From an uncultured Clostridia bacterium (GTDB taxonomy: Bacteria; Bacillota; Clostridia; TANB77; CAG-508), in contig CAKOUO010000013.1 in NCBI GenBank assembly GCA_934120645.1, positions 1 through 29,046 on the forward strand: a DNA stretch of 29,046 nt, given 5' to 3'. Every line of letters begins with the position of its first letter. Position 1 is the stretch's first letter. This document shows positions 22,896 to 29,046 of this stretch, one piece after another. The position numbers and the translations under genes are program-made. Below the pieces are notes generated by a model, which saw only the letters and a list, made by a program, of their open reading frames with translations, did no database searches and was not told the origin of the DNA.

Positions 22896-23633
22896 ATGAA
22901 TAATTTAAAAATATTTCAAGATGGATTAATTAAAGTTTATCAAAATGATAGACAAGAACAAATTGTAAATGCAAGAGAGTTACATAGCGCATTAAATAAT
23001 AAAAGACAATTTACTGACTGGATAAAACAAAGAATTGAACAATATGGATTTATTGAAAATGTTGATTTTACAACTTTTTCACAAAATTGTGAAAAACCTC
23101 AAGGAGGAAGACCAACAATAGAATATGCACTTACATTAGATACAGCAAAAGAAATTGCAATGGTAGAAAATAACGAACAAGGAAGAAAAATAAGAAGATA
23201 TTTTATCGAAGTAGAGAAAAAAGCAAGAAATATGTTTGAAATTCCAAAAACATTACCAGAGGCATTAAGAAAAGCAGCAGAATTAGCTGAACAACTAGAA
23301 CAGCAAAAGCCAAAAGTATTATTTGCAGAGAGTGTTGAGACTTCAAAGAATAGTGTTCTTATAAATGAATTATCAAAAATATTAAAACAAAATGGATATG
23401 ATATAGGACAAAATAGACTTTTTGAAAAATTAAGAAATGAAGGTTACCTAATAAAACAAAAAGGACAAAATTGGAATTTGCCAACGCAAAAAGCAATGGT
23501 TTTAGGATTATTTGAAGTTAAAAAGACAGTAGTTAATAAACCGAATGGAGATATAATAACTAAACCTACTACAAAAGTTACAGGAAAAGGTCAACTATAC
23601 TTTGTAAATAAATTCTTAAAAGAGGTGATATAA
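22896..23633 (+). CDS. Phage antirepressor (AntA/AntB-type N-terminus, KilAC C-terminus)
   Basis: This 245-residue antirepressor has an AntA/AntB-like N-terminal domain (residues 15-110; VNARELHSALNNKRQFTDWIKQRI, then GGRPTIEYALTLDTAKEIAMVENNEQGRKIRRYFIEVEK). The C-terminal KilAC/ANT domain spans about 150-245 (INELSKILKQNGYDIGQNRLFEKLRNEGYLI). Such proteins bind and neutralise the phage repressor to favour induction. AAAGGAGG precedes the start. A 22-bp perfect palindrome lies within its codons at 23075-23096. Confidence 0.93.
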   Translation: MNNLKIFQDGLIKVYQNDRQEQIVNARELHSALNNKRQFTDWIKQRIEQYGFIENVDFTTFSQNCEKPQGGRPTIEYALTLDTAKEIAMVENNEQGRKIRRYFIEVEKKARNMFEIPKTLPEALRKAAELAEQLEQQKPKVLFAESVETSKNSVLINELSKILKQNGYDIGQNRLFEKLRNEGYLIKQKGQNWNLPTQKAMVLGLFEVKKTVVNKPNGDIITKPTTKVTGKGQLYFVNKFLKEVI

Positions 23634-23879
23634 ATGCCAATACCCAAATATGTTTCAGCTGAAGAATACAGTCGACAAAGCGGAATAGGAGTTGAAGAAG
23701 TTAAGCGATTATGCAGAACAAATCAACTAAAGCATTTTATGACAGAAGGTGGATATTACAAAATTGCAACCGATAATGACTCTGTTTCAAAAGAACTATT
23801 TGAAGAAGAAAAAAAGAAAAGAATTGAAGCAGAAACAACATTACAATTACTACAAAAGATTTTATTAGAAAGAAGGTGA
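23634..23879 (+). CDS. MerR/excisionase-like small DNA-binding protein
   Basis: This 81-residue protein starts with KYVSAEEYSRQSGIGVEEVKRLCRTNQLKHFMTEGGYYKI, a winged-helix pattern shared by MerR and excisionase proteins. A coiled segment EEEKKKRIEAETTLQLLQKILLE follows that could dimerise. It could be the excisionase partner of the integrase or an early regulator. Its ATG abuts the antirepressor stop (TAA-ATG), with GAGGTG inside the upstream gene. Confidence 0.7.
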   Translation: MPIPKYVSAEEYSRQSGIGVEEVKRLCRTNQLKHFMTEGGYYKIATDNDSVSKELFEEEKKKRIEAETTLQLLQKILLERR

Positions 23880-23885
23880 ATACAA

Positions 23886-24026
23886 ATGAAAAGAAATTGG
23901 AAGAATTTTAAATTAGACCCAAACAAAGTATATATGAGAATAGGACAAGCAGTAGCATACACATCAATGTGGTTAGCAGGAGTAGCATTTTGTTACTGGA
24001 TGTTCTTGCAAGGAATGACTTATTAG
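23886..24026 (+). CDS. Small single-membrane-segment phage protein
   Basis: This open frame of 46 residues has AAGGTGAA as ribosome binding site. The N-terminal half is basic (MKRNWKNFKLDPNKVYMRIG) and the rest is one hydrophobic segment (YTSMWLAGVAFCYWMFLQGM). It is placed tightly between the excisionase-like gene and an HTH gene. Function is unknown; small membrane proteins in early phage operons may act in exclusion or host takeover. Confidence 0.6.
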   Translation: MKRNWKNFKLDPNKVYMRIGQAVAYTSMWLAGVAFCYWMFLQGMTY

Positions 24027-24039
24027 GAGAAAAAACAAA

Positions 24040-24222
24040 ATGAATAGAATTAAAGAATTTAGAAAAAAGAAAAAATTATCTCAAGATGATATAGCAAAAA
24101 CTATTAAAGTAAAACAAAATACTATTTCTCAATGGGAAAATGAAATAAGGACACCAAATGTAAAACAAGCATTACAATTAGCAAAAATATTAGATACAAC
24201 AGTTGAGAGTTTATATAAATAG
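24040..24222 (+). CDS. XRE-family HTH regulator, minimal
   Basis: This 60-residue protein consists almost only of an XRE helix-turn-helix: IKEFRKKKKLSQDDIAKTIKVKQNTISQWENEIRTPNVKQALQLAKIL. TAGGAG precedes the start, 13 bases after the previous stop. It is a third small regulator in this early region and the last gene before the 0.5-kb non-coding stretch. Confidence 0.9.
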   Translation: MNRIKEFRKKKKLSQDDIAKTIKVKQNTISQWENEIRTPNVKQALQLAKILDTTVESLYK

Positions 24223-24225
24223 AAA

Positions 24226-24740
24226 ATACTAACCAAAGTGCCAGTTTGATTAGTAAATTCCCATAATTTGTATATCTTTAACTCTTGCAATTAGTATATA
24301 GTCCAAACCGTTAGAACCAGTTTTGAGACATGGAGGTCTCACCCGTTTTAAGCCCGTCGGCTTGCCCCTGATTTTAGGTATCAGTAATCCTCTAGTTTTA
24401 CCGACATAGAAGTCGTTAGCAAAAATTCTCCCAGTTCATATTCAACTAATGTTACATCTGACACATATAACTTCTGTGAAAGCTCTAGTACTTAATCAGT
24501 TATGGTTCTGATGATAAAAATGTTTTGTTACCCCATAGCTACTAGAATTTTAGTTATCAGTTTTTCAACCTATAGCCAGAAGATTTCTCTTCATAAAAAG
24601 CATACTAATTTTTAAGAAACAGGGTAAACTCAATATTTTTGTCAAGATACATCAGTCCTTTCATATTTTATTTACCCAATAGGGTTTATGTATGAGACAA
24701 ATATATCACAAAAAGAGATAAAAGTAAACAAAATTTTATA
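24226..24740 (-). ncRNA. Candidate large structured phage RNA (strand tentative)
   Basis: No gene fits this stretch, and its composition differs from its surroundings: by hand count 143 of 420 bases at 24241-24660 are G or C (34%), with 82 C against 61 G on the plus strand. Local hairpins are frequent: GAGAC-GTCTC (24325-24340), AAGCC-GGCTT (24350-24363), CTGAT-ATCAG (24368-24384), CGAC-GTCG (24402-24415) and GAAGA-TCTTC (24579-24592, a GAAA tetraloop when read on the minus strand). ACTAATCAAA with TTTGGTTAGT (24254-24228) followed by ATTTTCT forms a minus-strand terminator. G over C excess, the GNRA loop and the terminator favour the minus strand. Size and phage context suggest the ROOL/GOLLD type of large ornate RNAs; identity is unproven. 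Confidence 0.5.
24228..24254 (-). terminator. Terminator closing the candidate RNA
   Basis: Ten-base stem with one G-T pair, 7-base loop (24238-24244), followed on the minus strand by ATTTTCTATTT. On the plus strand no T-tract follows. Confidence 0.6.
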
Positions 24741-24758
24741 AGAAAGGAGTTGAAAAAG

Positions 24759-25061
24759 ATGTTTAGAAAAAAAGAAAAACAAAGTTTAATTGATGCTAGT
24801 AGAAAAGCTTTAAAAGATGCAGAAAGAAAAGTAGAAGACAGAAACATATTAATTGCAGATTTACAAAAGCAAAATGAAGAACTATCAAATGAAAATATAG
24901 CAGTATATGAAGAAAACAAAGATTTAAGATTTGAAAATGAAGAACACAGTGAATTGATAGACAGAATAAAAAGAATAGCAACTTCAAATGCATACAACAA
25001 TGAAAAAGCTATTTTAGGTAAAATAAAAGAACTAATTTCAGACTACCAATCACAAAATTAG
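24759..25061 (+). CDS. Coiled-coil phage protein
   Basis: This 100-residue protein has a basic N-terminus (MFRKKEKQSLIDASRKALKDAERK), then a continuous heptad pattern (ILIADLQKQNEELSNENIAVYEENKDLRFENEEHSELIDRIK), predicted as a long coiled coil. No family is recognised. I start at the ATG at 24759, 9 bases after AAAGGAG; a TTG at 24750 abuts the site. It opens the second rightward gene block after the RNA candidate. Confidence 0.7.
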   Translation: MFRKKEKQSLIDASRKALKDAERKVEDRNILIADLQKQNEELSNENIAVYEENKDLRFENEEHSELIDRIKRIATSNAYNNEKAILGKIKELISDYQSQN

Positions 25062-25086
25062 TTCATAACATAAACTTATATAAATT

Positions 25087-25123
25087 CATATCTATTTTAG
25101 TATATCACTAAATCTTAGATATG
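25087..25123 (+). promoter_or_regulatory. Nested hairpin upstream of a small acidic gene
   Basis: CATATCTA (25087-25094) pairs with TAGATATG (25116-25123), and TTTAG (25096-25100) with CTAAA (25108-25112) inside. It ends two bases before the AAAGGAG site of the next gene and may affect its translation. Confidence 0.5.
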
Positions 25124-25139
25124 TCAAAGGAGAATGAAA

Positions 25140-25274
25140 ATGTTAGAAAATAGAATGGTTGAAGATGACTATATAGAAACAAATAATGATTATGACAGTC
25201 ATTTAGAACATTTACTAGAAAAAGATGATGAATATTATGAAGATGAAATTTACGAAAGGATGAGTGAAGAATAA
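25140..25274 (+). CDS. Small acidic phage protein
   Basis: This 44-residue frame, with about 18 Asp/Glu and ending ERMSEE, follows AAAGGAG by 7 bases. Its stop overlaps the Gp157 start by one base (TAATG). No family is recognised. The acidity is reminiscent of DNA-mimic or protein-inhibitor phage peptides, but that is only a suggestion. Confidence 0.65.
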   Translation: MLENRMVEDDYIETNNDYDSHLEHLLEKDDEYYEDEIYERMSEE

Positions 25275-25768
25275 TGCAAGATTTAAGTTTATATCAAATA
25301 ACAAATGCATTTCCAATGCTAATGGCACAGGAGGAAATGACAGAAGAAGATAAAAATAAAGTAGAAAAAGAATTAATAGAATTATTACAACAAAAAAGCC
25401 AAAATTTAATTGGTTATACAAGAAATATAGAATTAACTATTGAAGCAATGAAGAACGAAGAAAAACGAATTTCAGAGCAAAGAAAGACATTAGAAAATAG
25501 ACTTACAAAATTCAAAGAATATGTAAAAGAATGTATGGAACAAGGTGGTTTTACAAAATTAGAAACACCACTAGGAACATTAAGTATAGCTAAAAATCCA
25601 CCTAGTGTAGAAATTATAAATGAAGATGAAATTCCTAGCGAATATAAAACAGAAATTGTAACAGTTAAAGTAGATAAAACAGCAATAAAAAATAATTTTA
25701 CTAAAACAGGAGAAATACCAGCAGGAGTTAATATAAATACACAAAATACAAGTTTGAGAATAAAGTAG
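25274..25768 (+). CDS. Siphovirus Gp157-family protein
   Basis: This 164-residue protein matches the Gp157 family known from Streptococcus phages. A helical first half (LTIEAMKNEEKRISEQRKTLENRLTKFKEYVKECMEQ) is followed by a conserved strand-rich tail (KLETPLGTLSIAKNPPSVEIINEDEIPSEY, then KVDKTAIKNNFTKTGEIPAGV). The family is associated with replication and recombination modules and was linked to phage resistance when expressed in a host. Here it sits directly upstream of the ERF annealase. Confidence 0.9.
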   Translation: MQDLSLYQITNAFPMLMAQEEMTEEDKNKVEKELIELLQQKSQNLIGYTRNIELTIEAMKNEEKRISEQRKTLENRLTKFKEYVKECMEQGGFTKLETPLGTLSIAKNPPSVEIINEDEIPSEYKTEIVTVKVDKTAIKNNFTKTGEIPAGVNINTQNTSLRIK

Positions 25769-25776
25769 GTGAAATT

Positions 25777-25830
25777 ATGGATTATTTAGATTTAAAAGAT
25801 ATTAAAGAAGGAGAATACTATGGAAATTAA
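25777..25830 (+). CDS. Seventeen-codon ORF overlapping the ERF start
   Basis: MDYLDLKDIKEGEYYGN has an AGGTG site and overlaps the ERF gene start by 11 bases. It contains the ERF ribosome binding site (AGAAGGAG), so its translation could couple to ERF synthesis. Unproven. Confidence 0.3.
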   Translation: MDYLDLKDIKEGEYYGN

Positions 25831-26476
25831 AGAAATGAATATATTTGAAAAACTTTCTAATATAACAAATGAAATTTCTAGTGTTAATAAAAACTTGACA
25901 GTTGGGCAAGGCAAAAGTGCCTATAAAGCAGTAGGTGAAGCAGATATTTTAAAAGCTGTTAAAGAACTAGAATTTAAATACAGAGTTTATAGTTATCCAG
26001 CAAGTAGAGAAGTAATAGAAAGTACAATGTATACTACTACAAACGAATATGGAGAAAAAAATAACATCTTTAGTAGAATAAAAACTACTTATAGATTTGT
26101 AAATATCGACAAAACAGATGAATACATAGAGACAATAACATTTGCAGAAGGAATAGATACACAAGACAAAGGTTCAGGAAAAGCAATGACATATGCAGAT
26201 AAATATGCTTTGATGAAAAGTTACAAAATAATAACAGGAGAAGATCCTGACCAAAATCCAAGTGAAGATGGGTATAAAAAGAAACAAATACAAACATCTA
26301 ATAATAAGGTTACAGAGGTAGAAGCAAAAGCTATATATGCTCTTATGTCAAGAAAAGGTTATGATGTAATACCAGCATTAGAAAAAAATTATGGAATAAA
26401 AAATACAGCTGATTTAACAAAAGAACAATACATAGCAATATTAAATAAATGCAATACATTGCCAGATAAAAAGTAG
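25820..26476 (+). CDS. erf: ERF-family single-strand annealing protein
   Basis: This 218-residue phage recombinase belongs to the ERF superfamily, which anneals complementary single strands during phage recombination and genome circularisation. The signature lies in the central core: GKSAYKAVGEADILKAVK, then GIDTQDKGSGKAMTYADKYALMKSYKIITGEDPDQNP. A C-terminal helical domain (VTEVEAKAIYALMSRKGYDV) is of the type that binds partner proteins. AGAAGGAG precedes the start. It lies 8 bases before the NinB-like gene and is grouped with RusA in one recombination module. Confidence 0.93.
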   Translation: MEIKEMNIFEKLSNITNEISSVNKNLTVGQGKSAYKAVGEADILKAVKELEFKYRVYSYPASREVIESTMYTTTNEYGEKNNIFSRIKTTYRFVNIDKTDEYIETITFAEGIDTQDKGSGKAMTYADKYALMKSYKIITGEDPDQNPSEDGYKKKQIQTSNNKVTEVEAKAIYALMSRKGYDVIPALEKNYGIKNTADLTKEQYIAILNKCNTLPDKK

Positions 26477-26484
26477 GTGATTAA

Positions 26485-27027
26485 ATGCAAACTACAGGAA
26501 CATTAGAAGAAATAAACATAGATTATAAGACAGGAAAACCTAAAATAAGCTTTTTAATTGACGGAAAGGACAAGTTATCAGATATAGAACAGTTAAAAGG
26601 TTTAAAACTTAAAATAGAAGCTAAAAAATACATAAAGAAAAGAACAACTAATGCCAATAATTATTTTTGGAAACTTTTGCAAGAATTATGTGAGTTAGCA
26701 GATATAGATACAATAGAAGAATACAAAAGAAGAGTAAAGGAACTTGGAATATTCAGAAGATTTAGAATAGAGACAGAGAATATCAAGACCTTTGAAAAAA
26801 TGTGGGTAGCACAAGGAATAGCTTGGTTTTGCGAAGTAGCAGATACAACATATATAGAAAATACAGAATTTAAAATAATCAATGCTTATTATGGCTCTAG
26901 TTCTTTTAATTCTAAACAAATGTCAAGATTAATAGATGGAGTAGTTCAAGATTGTAAAGCTTATGGAATAGAAACAAAATCAGATGCAGAAATAAATAGT
27001 TTGTTGAAAGAATGGGATAAGAAATGA
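26485..27027 (+). CDS. NinB-like phage recombination protein (tentative)
   Basis: This 180-residue protein has a beta-rich N-terminus (MQTTGTLEEINIDYKTGKPKISFLIDG). KKRTTNANNYFWKLLQELCELA follows, like the K-x-R-S/T-x-x-Q/A-N-x-x-x-W segment of NinB. The C-terminal YGSSSFNSKQMSRLIDGVVQDCKAYGIET is highly typical of Firmicutes phage proteins next to recombinases. NinB promotes RecF-like recombination in lambda. The assignment rests on pattern and context. The stop overlaps the next start (ATGA). Confidence 0.65.
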   Translation: MQTTGTLEEINIDYKTGKPKISFLIDGKDKLSDIEQLKGLKLKIEAKKYIKKRTTNANNYFWKLLQELCELADIDTIEEYKRRVKELGIFRRFRIETENIKTFEKMWVAQGIAWFCEVADTTYIENTEFKIINAYYGSSSFNSKQMSRLIDGVVQDCKAYGIETKSDAEINSLLKEWDKK

Positions 27028-27308
27028 AATCAATTTTACAAAACAAAAAAGAAAGCTATGTTAGTGAACAAACTTATGGACTAGAAGAACATCATATATA
27101 TTTTGGCTCAGGAAAAAGAAAAATATCAGAGCAAAACGGATTCAAAGTATGGCTAACATATTTAGAACATAGAGGAACATACGGAGTACATGGAAAATAT
27201 GGACATGAGTTGGATTTGAAATTAAAACAGGAATGCCAAAAAGAATATGAAAAAAATCATACAAGAGAAGAATTTATAAGATTAATAGGAAAAAGTTATT
27301 TAGATTAG
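27024..27308 (+). CDS. HNH-like/His-rich phage protein
   Basis: This 94-residue protein has EEHHIYFGSGKRKISEQNGF, LTYLEHRGTYGVHGKYGHELD and LKQECQKEYEKNHTREEFIRLIGKSYLD. The His-His, Glu-His and His spacing is that of a small HNH/His-Me finger-like nuclease found in phage recombination modules, sometimes annotated as a putative HNHc nuclease. The catalytic assignment is inferred. It is translationally coupled to the NinB-like gene by a 4-base overlap. Confidence 0.7.
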   Translation: MKSILQNKKESYVSEQTYGLEEHHIYFGSGKRKISEQNGFKVWLTYLEHRGTYGVHGKYGHELDLKLKQECQKEYEKNHTREEFIRLIGKSYLD

Positions 27309-27313
27309 ACAAC

Positions 27314-27350
27314 AGGGATAAGGCTACAAAAGTTTTATCCCTTATATTTT
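27314..27350 (+). terminator. Weak terminator after the HNH-like gene
   Basis: AGGGATAA (27314-27321) pairs with TTATCCCT (27335-27342) around 13 bases, followed by TATATTTT. Confidence 0.5.
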
Positions 27351-27368
27351 ACTAAAAAGGTGGGAGAT

Positions 27369-27938
27369 ATGGAAAATACAAGTTATATAAAATTATTTAG
27401 AAAATTATTAAATTCTCCCATATTTGAGAATGAAAAAGCACTGAAAATTTGGATATGGTGTTTATTAAAAGCAACACATAAAGAAAGAGAGCAGTTAGTA
27501 GGACAACAAATAGTAAAATTAAAAAAAGGTGATTTTGTATTTGGAAGAAAACAAGCAGCAGAAGAATTAAAAATGACAGAGAGTACTATTTACAAATATA
27601 TAAAATTGTTAGAAAAATTACAGATGATTAGCATAAAAAGTAACAACAAATTTTCAGTTGTAAGTATTGAAAAATGGGAAGATTATCAGATTGAAGAATT
27701 AAAAAGTAACAACAAAGTAGCAACAGAAGAACAACAAAGTAACACAAACAAGAATGTAAAAAATATTTATTTATATTTATTTAATAAATATAAGGCTGAA
27801 ATTGAAAAGGAAAACGAAAGTAAAAAAATAAGTATAATAGCACAATGCAAAAATTGTAATGAATATGCTTTGTTAACACTAGAAGAGCAAGACCAATTAT
27901 TTATGGATTTAATGAGTATAGATAAAAGATTTAAGTAG
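27369..27938 (+). CDS. Phage replication-type winged-helix protein
   Basis: This 189-residue protein starts SYIKLFRKLLNSPIFENEKALKIWIWCLLKA and continues VKLKKGDFVFGRKQAAEELKMTESTIYKYIKLLEKLQMI, the winged helix of DnaD-like/replisome-organiser proteins. The C-terminal part is charged and less conserved, ending LEEQDQLFMDLMSIDKRFK. It probably recognises the phage replication origin or regulates early genes. I start at the ATG at 27369, 8 bases after AAAGG; the GTG at 27360 overlaps that site. Confidence 0.85.
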   Translation: MENTSYIKLFRKLLNSPIFENEKALKIWIWCLLKATHKEREQLVGQQIVKLKKGDFVFGRKQAAEELKMTESTIYKYIKLLEKLQMISIKSNNKFSVVSIEKWEDYQIEELKSNNKVATEEQQSNTNKNVKNIYLYLFNKYKAEIEKENESKKISIIAQCKNCNEYALLTLEEQDQLFMDLMSIDKRFK

Positions 27939-27954
27939 AGGAAGTGATAAACAA

Positions 27955-28287
27955 ATGAATACAATAACATTTAAAACAAGACACAAAAGTTATCAAGATA
28001 TGTTAGAACATTTAAGCATAAGACATAAACAAATATTAGAAATATTAAAAAACAAAGAAATGACAACAAGAGAAATAGCACAAGAATTATATAAAAGACA
28101 TTATACAAATACAGCAGATGTGAATAATGCTAGACCAAGAATTACAGAACTAGAAAGTTTAGGATTTGTAACAACTGACAAAACAAAGAAATGCAGCATT
28201 ACAAACAAAGAAGTTGCAGTATATAGAGAAACAACAGAAATTGAGAAAATGGTTGAACAAAATATAAACCATATTCCAAAAATTTAG
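27955..28287 (+). CDS. Winged-helix phage regulator
   Basis: This 110-residue protein has LSIRHKQILEILKNKEMTTREIAQELY, then NNARPRITELESLGFVTT and TNKEVAVYRET: a winged-helix domain with the MarR-like recognition helix followed by a hairpin wing. It is a common small gene of Firmicutes prophage early regions. AGAGGAAG precedes the start. Confidence 0.8.
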   Translation: MNTITFKTRHKSYQDMLEHLSIRHKQILEILKNKEMTTREIAQELYKRHYTNTADVNNARPRITELESLGFVTTDKTKKCSITNKEVAVYRETTEIEKMVEQNINHIPKI

Positions 28288-28296
28288 GAGGTAGTT

Positions 28297-28557
28297 ATGA
28301 TAATAGTAAGCCAAGATAAAGAAGAAATAATAAATTTAGATAATATTCAAAGACTATTTATAGATACAGACTATATTAGTACAGTAATTTATGCAAAATG
28401 TATAGAAGATGACATTTCTATAGGAACGTATAAAACAGAAGAAAGAGCAAAAGAAGTATTACAGGAAATAGTAGAAAATTATAGAAAAAATATTATACAT
28501 GGTAGTTCAAGTTGTTTTGGTTCAACCAAAGTAGTATATGAAATGCCAGAGGACTAG
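28297..28557 (+). CDS. Hypothetical phage protein
   Basis: This 86-residue protein begins MIIVSQDKEEIINLDNIQRLF, a recurrent opening of small clostridial phage proteins of unknown function. A beta-rich middle (TDYISTVIYAKCIEDDISIGTYKTEERAKEVLQEI) and an aromatic end follow. No catalytic motif. TAGGAGG precedes the start. Confidence 0.75.
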   Translation: MIIVSQDKEEIINLDNIQRLFIDTDYISTVIYAKCIEDDISIGTYKTEERAKEVLQEIVENYRKNIIHGSSSCFGSTKVVYEMPED

Positions 28558-28560
28558 CCT

Positions 28561-28737
28561 ATGAAACAAACAAAAAAGAATACACTATGTTATTACTGTC
28601 TAGGTTGTAACAAACAAGAAAGCGAAGACTATAAGCCAGTAATAAGATGCAAAAATTTTATGGCAGGAGCAGAAAACTGGCAAGAAAAGTTAAGAGAGGA
28701 GCTAAAGAAAAGTGAACAAAATAGAAATACCATTTAG
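28561..28737 (+). CDS. Small Cys-rich zinc-ribbon-like phage protein
   Basis: This 58-residue frame has C10-x2-C13-x2-C16 and C30, a possible metal-binding knuckle, then a helical charged tail NWQEKLREELKKSEQ. It starts three bases after the preceding stop, with AGAGGA inside that gene. Its C-terminal codons overlap the RusA gene start by 26 bases in another frame. Confidence 0.65.
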   Translation: MKQTKKNTLCYYCLGCNKQESEDYKPVIRCKNFMAGAENWQEKLREELKKSEQNRNTI

Positions 28738-29046
28738 GCTTCCAAGTTTAAATCAATACATAAACGAATGCAGAAGAAACAAGTATGCTGGAGCCAATAT
28801 GAAAAAGAATGTTGAAAAAGACATTGGTTGGTACATAAACTTACTACCAGCATACCAAAATCCAATTAAAATACATTTTATATGGGTTGAAGAAAACAAA
28901 AGACGTGATTTAGACAATGTATGCTTTGCAAAGAAATTCATACTAGATTCAATGGTAAAAGCAGGTAAATTAAAAGATGATAATAGAAACTTTGTAAAAG
29001 GTTTTAGAGATGATTTTGAATATGGAAAATCAAGTAAAGTTATTTT
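28712..29046 (+). CDS. rusA: RusA-family Holliday junction resolvase, partial
   Basis: An open frame starts with GTG at 28712, about 10 bases after GAGAGGAG, and runs off the window at 111 codons. IPFRLPSLNQYINECRRNKYAGANMKK is the RusA N-terminus. KRRDLDNVCFAKKFILDSMVKAGKLKDDN carries the conserved catalytic aspartates (DLDN and DD). RusA cuts four-way DNA junctions produced by phage recombination and replication. The overlap with the preceding small Cys-rich gene implies translational coupling. Confidence 0.9.
   Translation, partial: MNKIEIPFRLPSLNQYINECRRNKYAGANMKKNVEKDIGWYINLLPAYQNPIKIHFIWVEENKRRDLDNVCFAKKFILDSMVKAGKLKDDNRNFVKGFRDDFEYGKSSKVI

Larger units (their letters stand above)
20140..29046. 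mobile_element. Integrated prophage or phage-derived element, left part
   Basis: From the tRNA 3' end to the window edge the genes are phage-type: integrase and S24 repressor leftward, then Cro-like HTH, antirepressor, small regulators, Gp157, ERF annealase, NinB-like, HNH-like, replication-type wHTH and RusA rightward. Gene order matches the lysogeny and early modules of Firmicutes siphoviruses. Structural genes are not in view, so completeness is unknown. Confidence 0.88.

Noticed and set aside
24226..24740. Group I or group II intron, RNase P RNA or tmRNA in the non-coding stretch
   Set aside because: I found no domain V-like motif, no intron-encoded protein, no RNase P core motifs and no tRNA-like ends.

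Overview
The window comes from a very AT-rich Gram-positive spore-former, most likely an uncultured gut-type member of the Clostridia. Supporting signs are the CotJC spore-coat manganese catalase, the ireB-ruvX-DUF1292 cluster, rbgA and mrnC, AAAGGAGG-type ribosome binding sites on almost every gene, and A/T-ending codons. No genus can be named from the sequence alone.

Layout. 1-2600 (+): cotJC, an alpha/beta hydrolase, and an unrecognised protein with a transglutaminase-like Cys-His-Asp order. 2600-6740 (-): a small DUF6512-like membrane protein overlapping a Fic-domain protein, then a YhgE/Pip-type membrane exporter behind a TetR regulator, with a near-consensus promoter overlapped by an inverted-repeat operator. 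6780-8060 (+): a membrane-anchored G5/SH3/glucosaminidase wall hydrolase. 8080-12590 (+): an apparent operon of a VirB2-like small membrane protein, a CpaE-like protein with AT-hooks, a membrane GAF/degenerate-GGDEF protein, IreB and RuvX, followed by a DUF1292 protein and a membrane protein.

13600-17900 (+) is an accessory stretch: a frameshifted HAD-like gene, a NUDIX hydrolase, a nucleoside-deoxyribosyltransferase-like protein, a GNAT acetyltransferase, then a RiPP locus (66-residue precursor with a Cys-Gly pentapeptide tail plus a radical SAM/SPASM maturase) and a frameshifted methyltransferase. The RiPP locus has its own control region: two 9-bp direct repeats 21 bp apart upstream of a -10 box with no good -35, a foldable leader, and an attenuator-like hairpin between precursor and maturase. 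18000-20010 returns to housekeeping genes (rbgA, mrnC) and one unknown.

20065-20139 is tRNA-Glu(CTC), and a prophage or related integrated element starts beside its 3' end and runs off the right edge. It has a leftward integrase and S24-type repressor, a divergent control region with five 17-bp operator-like sites (a sixth lies just after the first rightward gene), then rightward early genes: Cro-like HTH, antirepressor, MerR/Xis-like protein, Gp157, an ERF annealase, NinB-like, HNH-like, replication-type wHTH proteins, and RusA cut by the window end. Between 24223 and 24740 lies a 0.5-kb gene-free stretch, richer in G+C than its surroundings and full of local hairpins. It is the best candidate here for a large structured phage RNA, probably on the minus strand.

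The strongest leads for something new are that RNA candidate, the RiPP locus with its regulatory region, and the VirB2-like/CpaE-like/GAF-GGDEF trio.
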